Shown piece after piece: positions 38,838-45,601 of a stretch of DNA of 45,601 nt (positions are counted from its first letter, which is position 1; each line of letters starts with the position of its first letter). A program made the position numbers and the translations under genes. Below the pieces are notes generated by a model that saw only the letters and a list, made by a program, of their open reading frames with translations, did no database searches and was not told the origin of the DNA. This DNA comes from Hadesarchaea archaeon (GTDB lineage Archaea; Hadarchaeota; Hadarchaeia; Hadarchaeales; WYZ-LMO6). Location of the stretch: contig JAPDJF010000030.1 of the NCBI GenBank assembly GCA_029259185.1, positions 1 to 45,601 of the forward strand, given 5' to 3'.

Positions 38838-39398
38838 TTGATTTTAGAGTCGGAACCAAAAGAAGGATACCCTTCTGGACCTCGTAAAGCAGGAGTGATG
38901 AAGAACTATCGTGGATTGCTGAACGATCCGGAGGTCAAGCGGTGGTACGAGAACTTAAAAGCGGGATCGAAGATAACGGCCGACGTTTACCTTCGGAGGG
39001 TGGGGAACTTCTGTAAGATCCACAACACTACCCCCTCAGGACTGGCAACGATGCCCCCGAGAGAACTTGAAAATCTGCTCCTCGACTTCACGCGCTCCCG
39101 AGAAGGTGAGGGCAAGTTTGGGGGGTATATCGCATCGATCCTGAAAGCGATCAGGTCTTGGCTCGCACACAACCACCGTAAGCTCGATGTTAAAATAAAG
39201 ATCAGGGGGGCACAGCAAACCCCTTCGCTCAAAAATGAAAGGATCCGGACCAAATTCGGGCCGGCACGAATCCTCCTGGCGGGGGGCGAGAGAACTCGCG
39301 TCGCTTCGGTGCTCTTGGCGATGCAGTTGACAATATCGCGTTGCAATCCAAGCAAGTTTCATGTAGCTACACCTTTCCTTCAAGCCAGCCAATTTTAA
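38838..39398 (+). pseudogene. Truncated tyrosine recombinase/integrase (core-binding domain, catalytic domain lost)
   Basis: LNDPEVKRWYENLKAGSKITADVYLRRVGNFCKIHNTTPSGLATM...LRAIRSWLAHN-like (ILKAIRSWLAHNHRKL)...RILLAGGERTRVASVLLAM, then homology appears to end; sits directly 3' of tRNA-Arg. Confidence 0.75.
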
Positions 39399-39810
39399 CG
39401 TTATTTTTTCGATCGAACGTCGGGACGTACGGCTTGATATCCAAAAGAGGGGTGCCGTCGAGCATGTCGATACCCCGTACCTTCAAGATATTCCCCTTTC
39501 GTTCCAACAGCTCCACTACGGTGAGCCCTATTGGATTTGGCCTATTTGGAGACCTCGTGGCGAAAAGCCCGCGTGGAGCATCGTCCAGATAAGGTTTTAC
39601 CAGAAGGCCCGGCGAATCCAAGTTGATGGACTTGTGGAACTCGTACAAAATTATAAGGTGGGAGAAACCCTCGATGTCTTTTAGCCCTTCCTCGTATTTT
39701 TTGAAAACCTCGATCTCGCCGACTTCATTCGATCTGTAAGCTTGGTAGGGCGCGTCTCTGGGTTTTTTGTATGGTGTGTGGATTATCCCTATTGGTTTTA
39801 ATTTTCTCAT
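39367..39810 (-). CDS. TrmO/TsaA-like tRNA methyltransferase family (UPF0066)
   Basis: MRKLKPIGIIHTPYKKPRDAPYQ...FSHLIILYEFHKS...RGLFATRSPNRPNPIGLTVVELLERKGNILKVRGIDMLDGTPLLDIKPYVP. Confidence 0.93.
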   Translation of the reverse strand: MRKLKPIGIIHTPYKKPRDAPYQAYRSNEVGEIEVFKKYEEGLKDIEGFSHLIILYEFHKSINLDSPGLLVKPYLDDAPRGLFATRSPNRPNPIGLTVVELLERKGNILKVRGIDMLDGTPLLDIKPYVPTFDRKNNVKIGWLEGKV

Positions 39811-39835
39811 TCTATCACCATCCCCACCCCGCACC

Positions 39836-40453
39836 TCACGTATTGTTCCGGGAATGTGCGCGCCAACTTCTTTTTGTATGATGTACAGTGGCAGGGGAAA
39901 TCAATCTAACGCCTTTTAGAACGTCGAAATCACTAAATCCGTGAAAACCTCCAACGATGCCGTATATCTTGCCAAATTTGGATGCCGTATTTATGATGTT
40001 GTGCACTCCGGAATGAGCGCAGTCTGTGATTACTCCAAATACGCCTCTTTTGTCCAAACCAATTAACGATTGTTCTTTATAAGCACCTAACTCGCCTGTT
40101 GTAAATACATCTTTGTGTATTTGCATTGGTCCGCGAACTTCAACCAACTTTGTTTTTGCTGGGATCTCGTTTTTTAACCATTTGGAAAACGATGCCAGAG
40201 CGTACACAGAAAGATTTTGATTTTCTTCAAGTAGCTCTGATAGACCACCAGTGTGATCCCCATGCCCGTGCGACAATACAACGAATTTTATGTTGCTCGG
40301 ATTTATGCCTAATTTTTCCAGGTTATGCAACAAAGCTACGCCATCGTTATCCGTGTCAAATAAAATATCATCATCGATTAAACAGGAGAAACCCCAACCC
40401 GCTGTTAATCCTTTCTTTAACACTTCGTTGTCATAAACTACTGTTATTTTCAT
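39836..40453 (-). CDS. Metallo-beta-lactamase-fold hydrolase, C-terminally frameshifted
   Basis: MKITVVYDNEVLKKGLTAGWGFSCLID...VVLSHGHGDHTGGL...VITDCAHSGVHNI...GGFHGF; conserved tail CHCTSYKKKLARTFPEQYVRCGVG lies in another frame (39807-39896). Confidence 0.9.
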   Translation of the reverse strand: MKITVVYDNEVLKKGLTAGWGFSCLIDDDILFDTDNDGVALLHNLEKLGINPSNIKFVVLSHGHGDHTGGLSELLEENQNLSVYALASFSKWLKNEIPAKTKLVEVRGPMQIHKDVFTTGELGAYKEQSLIGLDKRGVFGVITDCAHSGVHNIINTASKFGKIYGIVGGFHGFSDFDVLKGVRLISPATVHHTKRSWRAHSRNNT

Positions 40454-40549
40454 CGCTGCCAGCTTCCGATTAGGGATCTTTCGTAATTCAATGAACACAG
40501 GTAGTTTATATGTGTTTATGTGCATATGCTTATAATAGGAGATGGGAAA

Positions 40550-40990
40550 ATGGCTTATGGTCAAGGAGGTTGGAGAAGAAGAAACATGTATTACCTCACC
40601 GGTCTGCCAGGATGGATGAGGTTCGGATATTTGACACAGACCGGACAAGTGCTTCAGCCTTCTCCAGCCCAAGTACCAGCGCAAATTTCAGTTCCCACTC
40701 ATGGGGACTGCGCTAATTTCAGGGATGGATTCTGCGCATTAAACGGTGCTGCTGTGGATCCTAGTGCCCCCGCGTGTCCAAGCTTCATACCGAAAAGTTC
40801 CACTCCAGCACCACAGACACCTTCAACGCACCCTATGTTTCAAGCATCAGCTGGTTTTCCTCCAGCACAAATGCCCCAGATACCTAAAGAGCAGGAAATC
40901 CAGATGTTGGAGTGGCAAGCAAGAATGGTGGAGCAACAATTAGAACAAATCAAAAAAAGGCTCGAAGAACTCAAAAAGGGGGTGAGATGA
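40550..40990 (+). CDS. DUF5320-like protein with Cys motif and C-terminal coiled coil
   Basis: MAYGQGGWRRRNMYYLTGLPGWMRFGY...DCANFRDGFCALNGAAVDPSAPACPSF...MPQIPKEQEIQMLEWQARMVEQQLEQIKKRLEELKKG. Confidence 0.7.
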   Translation: MAYGQGGWRRRNMYYLTGLPGWMRFGYLTQTGQVLQPSPAQVPAQISVPTHGDCANFRDGFCALNGAAVDPSAPACPSFIPKSSTPAPQTPSTHPMFQASAGFPPAQMPQIPKEQEIQMLEWQARMVEQQLEQIKKRLEELKKGVR

Positions 40991-41419
40991 ATGCTGTTTG
41001 GAATGGATCCCTATGGCTGGATGGGTATGTACGGATATCCATACTGGGATTGGAGATATAGGTGGTTCCCATGGTTGCCCACATGGTGGTGGACGGGAAT
41101 GTACGATCTCATAACACCTTTTACGGGAACACCAGGAATGCCCTACGGCCAACATAGCATGTACGCTCTAACGGCTGCACCATGGACAACCTATACACCG
41201 TACTACGCGCCACCCTACAGCACGTACGCACCACCGGCAACAGCAATGCCGAGCATGACCTACCCATCGCCATATGCACCGCCACCTTACCCAACTAGCA
41301 TGGAGATCCCTCAAATTCCGAAGGAACAAGAAATACAAATGCTTGAAAGCCAGGCGGCGGTGCTCCAGCAACAATTAGATCAGATCAAGAAGAGGCTTGA
41401 AGAACTCAGCAAAATGTAG
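40991..41419 (+). CDS. Trp/Tyr/Pro-rich protein with the same C-terminal coiled-coil motif
   Basis: MLFGMDPYGWMGMYGYPYWDWRYRWFPWLPTWWW...MEIPQIPKEQEIQMLESQAAVLQQQLDQIKKRLEELSKM; two nt after the upstream stop. Confidence 0.7.
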   Translation: MLFGMDPYGWMGMYGYPYWDWRYRWFPWLPTWWWTGMYDLITPFTGTPGMPYGQHSMYALTAAPWTTYTPYYAPPYSTYAPPATAMPSMTYPSPYAPPPYPTSMEIPQIPKEQEIQMLESQAAVLQQQLDQIKKRLEELSKM

Positions 41420-41483
41420 GCCCCAATAGCTTGTCAACGAGTTCGACAAGTAGGGCGAAGGATGCTATGATACATATGAGCCC

Positions 41484-42039
41484 TCAGTGAACTACCCAGC
41501 TCTCGCAGGGGGCTTCCTGCTTCATCCACCAGACTCGATTCCCTTCACAGGTGCGGTCATCCGCTTTCAGCCTTGCGGATCTGCGGGAGGTTACGGAGGT
41601 CTTGACCTCACAGGCGTTCGCTCGGGCCGTTCCAGCTCCCTATCGAATCCCTCAGGGACGTTCTGCGAAGTACCTCTCCTTCCCGCTTGACGATAACCCC
41701 CTTCACTTTTTCCTTAATCTTTCGGTGAAGCTTGATGGGGATCTACCGATTTTCGAGAGCACGAGCTTTCCGCTCTCAAGCTTGAAGCCCGACTGGTTGT
41801 AGTTCAGCGTCTTGAACCAGCCCCTTCCCTTGAACCGCAACTTCCCGATTTTTTTACCGCTCCGCTTTAGCCCAGCCAGAGCAAGCTTGGGTGTCCCCTT
41901 GCTTCAGCCTTATCCCCTTCTCATGCACAAAATTGAGTTCGGAGAGCAGGCGGTTGTAGAGCCACCTGCAAAGTGCCATGTGGTTCAGCTTCCGCTCGGC
42001 TGGCTTTGAAGGATACAGGCGGAACCTGTGGCTAAGCAC
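41484..42039 (-). pseudogene. tnpB: IS605-type tnpB pseudogene with RuvC core deleted; right end/omegaRNA-like scaffold retained
   Basis: N-term VLSHRFRLYPSKPAERKLNHMALCRWLYNRLLSELNF and KKIGKLRFKGRGWFKTLNYNQSGFKLESGKLVLSKIG; C-term NACEVKTSVTSRRSARLKADDRTCEGNRVWWMKQEAPCESWVVH*; only about 550 bp, with internal stops. Confidence 0.85.
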
Positions 42040-42413
42040 GCCCTTGTCCTTCCACATACCTTTTCAGCACATCGAGTGTTACCTGTCCAGTTGTGGCGAG
42101 AAAAATACGATGGAGACCAGAAAAACCATTTCCAGAGCTTTCTTTTTATCTACGCCGAGTTTCTCTCGATGCTATCGTTTTTATTGCAGACCTGGGTATG
42201 TCCAAGGTTGGCTTCGCCTTGAAGATCATGTGGAAGTGATCTTTGTCGCACTCCAAGTTTAGAACCTCGACTTGGAAACTCTCGCTTATCTCTCTCACTT
42301 TCTGCTTCAGCAAATCCACCACCTCGTTTTCAAGCACCTTTCTTCGGTATTTTACGACTTGAACTAGATGATACTGCAGGGCATGACTGAGTGTGCCCCC
42401 TTGTCCAACTCAT
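42032..42413 (-). pseudogene. tnpA: IS200-type Y1 transposase tnpA pseudogene (frameshifted)
   Basis: Fragments in different frames: LDKGAHSV / HALQYHLVQVVKYRRKVLENEVVDLLKQKVREISESFQVEVLNLECDKDHFHMIFKAKPTLDIP / ATTGQVTLDVLKRYVEGQGRA*. Confidence 0.85.
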
Positions 42414-42420
42414 TATATCC

Positions 42421-42465
42421 TGCGGCTCTCATCCCCTAGCTCACGCGAGGGGACTTCTCGCCGCA
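42421..42465. repeat. Probable IS200/IS605 left-end hairpin
   Basis: Nested inverted repeats TGCGGC/GCCGCA (42421-42426/42460-42465) and CCCCT/AGGGG (42433-42437/42448-42452), just upstream of tnpA. Confidence 0.6.
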
Positions 42466-42505
42466 GAAGTTAAAAACCCCGTCGTTGAGTTTCTCCTCTG
42501 GGATC

Positions 42506-43582
42506 ATGCGACTAGCATACCCCCTGACTTTCTTCGCCAACATGAGCATAGCCCTTTCTTCTATGATCATTCCCCTCTTGGCCGAGGACTTGGACATCTC
42601 CTACTTCTACTTGGGTCTCGTGGTCATGGCTTACGGCATTGCTTCCTCCCTCTCCTACTTCCTGTTCGGGAGACTCTCGGATTCGTTCGGGAAGAGAGTA
42701 GTTTTCGTTCGGGTGGGGTTCGCGGCCGGTTTCTTGACTTTCCTCTTCCAAGTCTTGATGCACGACTGGGGATCTATGATGGTCGTGAGGAGCTTAGCCG
42801 GGTTTTCAGTGGGAATATCCTCTTTCCCCCTTCTCGCTTACCTCTCAGAGTTCTCGGGTTACGAGGGAAGGGTTTGGGTGTATTCAGGATTCGGTTCATT
42901 GGGATGGTTTGTAGGGTACATGGGTGCGGGGGTGATCCCCAGCTATGATCCTGTTTTCATTTTGGCCGCCTTGATGTTTCTCCTCGGATTTTTGCTTTCC
43001 CTCCGGATGCATGAGGTAAGGGGGGCGAGGAGAAAACTCTCACCCTCATGGGACATAGTTAAAAAGAACTATGCAGTGTACTTCTCATATCTCCTCAGAC
43101 ACACAGGGGCTTACTGCGTCTGGACGATATTCCCCCTCTACTTGATCGAGTTGGGCGCGACGCGGTTCTGGGTTGGGGTAATCTATTCGTTGAACTGCGT
43201 CCTTCAGTTTTTTGTGATGAGCTCGCTGGGACGCTTGGGTAGGAAGCTTGACGAGAGGTTTCTCATAAGGGTGGGACTTCTCCTCTCCAGCTTGGTCTTC
43301 TTGGGTTACTCGCTTGCCACCTCTTACCTTCAGATAGTTCCTATCCAAGTCATGTTGGCATTCGCTTGGAGCACCCTCTACGTCGGTTCTCTCCTCTACC
43401 TGCTCGCACGTAACGTGGAGAAGGCTACTTCCACAGGAATCTTGGGCTCGACCATAAGCTTGGCTGGGGTCGTGGGTCCCTTCGTGGGTGGAACGATTTC
43501 CGAACTCTTCGGTTTGAGGGCGGTTATGTATGTGGCATTCGTCCTCACGGCCCTAGCGACCATTTTATCCGGGAAAGCGTGA
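42506..43582 (+). CDS. MFS transporter
   Basis: About 12 hydrophobic segments; YGIASSLSYFLFGRLSDSFGKRVVFVRVGF; GILGSTISLAGVVGPFVGGTISELFGLRAVMYV. Confidence 0.9.
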   Translation: MRLAYPLTFFANMSIALSSMIIPLLAEDLDISYFYLGLVVMAYGIASSLSYFLFGRLSDSFGKRVVFVRVGFAAGFLTFLFQVLMHDWGSMMVVRSLAGFSVGISSFPLLAYLSEFSGYEGRVWVYSGFGSLGWFVGYMGAGVIPSYDPVFILAALMFLLGFLLSLRMHEVRGARRKLSPSWDIVKKNYAVYFSYLLRHTGAYCVWTIFPLYLIELGATRFWVGVIYSLNCVLQFFVMSSLGRLGRKLDERFLIRVGLLLSSLVFLGYSLATSYLQIVPIQVMLAFAWSTLYVGSLLYLLARNVEKATSTGILGSTISLAGVVGPFVGGTISELFGLRAVMYVAFVLTALATILSGKA

Positions 43583-43707
43583 GTCAGTGGTAGGGCTGTA
43601 AAACCGCGCTTGTCACTACGGTGCCTGATCTCAAAGTTCAGACTCAAAACGTGGCGGGCCGGAGATTCATACTCAAATGGGTTCGGGTTCCAACTCCGGG
43701 CGTGCTG

Positions 43708-43945
43708 TATTTAATACCCAATTTTGGGCAAATGGCTGACGGTGGGCTGGGTTCTGAAAAACGGTAACTGCGGCTTAGACCGCTTTGATTAGATTGAGGC
43801 GCTCCCTCACGCTCGGCTGAAAGCCGAGATGTGGCCCAGACCGCTGATAGGAGAATGTCGTCCCGGGGTAAAAGGTATATGCCCGCCAGACAAAAACTAC
43901 CCAGAGGTTGTCGGGAGCGGGCCTTCATAGAAGTCTAAATAAGTC
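43708..43945 (+). ncRNA. Candidate structured non-coding RNA interval (family unknown, ends and strand uncertain)
   Basis: No convincing ORF; TATTTAATA followed by palindrome CCCAATTTTGGG, then hairpins GCGG-CTTAGA-CCGC and CTCGGCT-GAA-AGCCGAG. Confidence 0.35.
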
Positions 43946-43979
43946 AACAAATCTGAGGGAAGCCTCTTCCGGTGGGAGT

Positions 43980-45601
43980 TCAGTAGGAGATCTGGAGGGG
44001 TGTCAGCTTTATTTCTCCTCTTCCTTCCCTCAGCAGCTCCCTAGCCGTCCTGAGGGCGTACTCTAGGCCGTACACCCCCTTCCCAGCCAGCCTAGCCCTA
44101 CGGAGGATTTCCTTCTCCGTTTTGTTTTTGAGCCTGCCCACCGCCAGTGCGCCTATCCCGAAGCTTCCCGGACGAAACTCCTTTAGGTCATAGTCGGGTC
44201 TCAGTCCCGCGATCCCGCTCGGGGGTACGGCGTTGACGTCTACCATGATCCTCCTCCCCTCCGCCAGTCTCTCCAAGGTCTGCTCGGAGACCAGCTCCAC
44301 TCCTGGTGTGCCGCTCGCCACCACCACCGAAGCGTCCTTGAGCACTTCGAAGGTCTTCTCCTGATCGTTGACCTGAATTCCCTCCACTCTGGCCCCCCAC
44401 CTCTGGAGGATCTCCTGAGCGCTCTTTTTGGCCCTCTCTTCCTTTCTGGAGGTGAGGTAAACCCGGAGGCCCAGTTGGCTCAGGAGGGAGGCCGAAGCCA
44501 TCCCCACGGGTCCTGTCCCCGCGAGCACCACCGCTTTCACGTCCCCCTTCATCCCCAGCCTCTTCATTCCTTCTTCCACCTTGGCCACCAGCGCCGCCGA
44601 GGTGGTGTAAGCCCCATGTGGATCTATCACCACTGAGGCTTCGAAGGGGGGAAACATGCATTCCTTCACCACTGCCAGAATCCTTTCGGCCTCTTCCAGG
44701 GACTTTCCCCCTATCAAGAAGGTGGAGCGTTTCACCCCCCTAGGTCCCCTGGAAAAGAGGGCATCCTGTGTGATACCCCTAGCGTCATCGACCTTGACCC
44801 CTCCGTAAGGAATGACCGCGTCAAATCCAACGTCGTAGGCTAGGGAGATGTCAAAGGGACTTACGTGGGGCTCCGTATCGAGGAAAAAAAGCAGGAAGGG
44901 CATCTCCCCTTCCTCCAAGGCCCTCACCTGGGGAACGACTTCGAAGCCAGGGAGTTCAAGGTTCCTCCCCAACCTAGTAGGGGGAAAATTTATCTTCAGG
45001 TTGGGGAGGGCCTTCTTCTCCAGCTTCACGTGGGTGAGGTTGGCCCCCATCGCTTTCAGGAGCTTCGCCACCCCCTCCACATGTCTTGGGCTGGTAAGGT
45101 GCACCACCAGAATCCCGTCTTTTTCCAGCTTCCTCGCCCTCTCCAAGATGCCCATGGTGATCCAGGCCTCCCTGACTTCGAACTCAGCCTTTCTGACCTC
45201 CTCTTCCAACTCCTGGTGGAGGTACTGGGCATAGACCTTCAGGTAATCGAGCTGGTGGGACGTGAGCTTCTCTCCCCTCCTCTTGCGGGTGAGCACCTTC
45301 AGGATCTCATCCCTCTTCTCCCTGAGTTCTCCCGCCCTCCCTTCTAGGTAGTATCTGGCGTTTTCGTCCACATCAGCAGGGTAGAGGGGGATTCCTTTCT
45401 CAGCGCATATCTGGGCCACGGGGTTTTCCTCGTAGAACTCTTTGTCGGTTCTCTTCCCTCTCTCCTCCGTCACGAAGTCCGGCCTCTCTTTGGTGAGGAG
45501 CTCCCAAAGGAATTCCCTGAAAGCTGCGGAGGGGGTTCGAACCACTTCCAGAGCCTTTGGGAAACGGGGAAACAGCACCTCGTCGTAATCCCAGAGGGGT
45601 T
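43980..45601 (-). CDS. Methylene-tetrahydromethanopterin/-folate dehydrogenase-like (MtdA/B) domain with a long extra N-terminal region; 5' end beyond the window
   Basis: FLLFFLDTEPHVSPFDISLAYDVGFDAVIPYGGVKVDDARGITQDALFSRG...PFEASVVIDPHGAYTTSAALVAKVEEG...VVLAGTGPVGMASASLLSQLG; frame open past 45578 (...LWDYDEVLFPRFPK). Confidence 0.85.
   Translation of the reverse strand, partial: PLWDYDEVLFPRFPKALEVVRTPSAAFREFLWELLTKERPDFVTEERGKRTDKEFYEENPVAQICAEKGIPLYPADVDENARYYLEGRAGELREKRDEILKVLTRKRRGEKLTSHQLDYLKVYAQYLHQELEEEVRKAEFEVREAWITMGILERARKLEKDGILVVHLTSPRHVEGVAKLLKAMGANLTHVKLEKKALPNLKINFPPTRLGRNLELPGFEVVPQVRALEEGEMPFLLFFLDTEPHVSPFDISLAYDVGFDAVIPYGGVKVDDARGITQDALFSRGPRGVKRSTFLIGGKSLEEAERILAVVKECMFPPFEASVVIDPHGAYTTSAALVAKVEEGMKRLGMKGDVKAVVLAGTGPVGMASASLLSQLGLRVYLTSRKEERAKKSAQEILQRWGARVEGIQVNDQEKTFEVLKDASVVVASGTPGVELVSEQTLERLAEGRRIMVDVNAVPPSGIAGLRPDYDLKEFRPGSFGIGALAVGRLKNKTEKEILRRARLAGKGVYGLEYALRTARELLREGRGEIKLTPLQISY

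Noticed and set aside
43644-43928. 94-aa minus-strand ORF
   Set aside because: Composition looks non-coding and it covers the hairpin-rich interval; RNA is a better explanation.
43700-43945. SRP (7S) RNA
   Set aside because: The conserved helix-8 motif GCCAGG...GGAAGGGAGCA was not found.
1-45601. CRISPR array or tandem-repeat locus
   Set aside because: No regularly spaced direct repeats were seen on reading through the window.

Overview
This window is archaeal and dominated by housekeeping genes. The gene content (A-type ATPase, archaeal rpoF, L21e, S26e and L40e, archaeal RNase P RNA, Dph6, POR, archaeal-type ThrRS) suggests a euryarchaeal-grade lineage such as Hadarchaeota, but that placement is inference. 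Main blocks: (i) intron-containing tRNA-Leu, CCA-adding enzyme, histone-deacetylase-family protein, Dph6; (ii) transglutaminase-like surface protein and an atypical proteasome beta; (iii) DUF655/rpoF/L21e/SRP54; (iv) tmk, site-2 protease, thrS; (v) a four-gene POR cluster with an unusual PorD-flavoprotein fusion, then acs; (vi) rnpB, S26e, L40e, nnrD, lysA-lysC-dapA; (vii) an A-type ATPase locus split into two divergent units; (viii) radical SAM/B12-like protein, bacterial-type adenylate kinase, intron-containing tRNA-Arg; (ix) a small accessory island (38.7-42.5 kb) with a truncated integrase, a frameshifted metallo-beta-lactamase-fold gene, a pair of aromatic/low-complexity proteins sharing a C-terminal coiled-coil motif, and a decayed IS200/IS605 element that keeps its ends but lost the TnpB nuclease core; (x) MFS transporter, a structured non-coding interval, and a partial Mtd-type dehydrogenase with an extra N-terminal domain. 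No CRISPR array was seen. The best candidates for something undescribed are the aromatic/coiled-coil pair with its divergent MBL gene, the NADPH-domain-less PorD-flavoprotein fusion, the possible two-mini-intron tRNA-Leu, the IS605 relics with orphan omegaRNA-like ends, and the 43.6-43.95 kb non-coding interval. All family calls are from reading the sequence; no database search was run.
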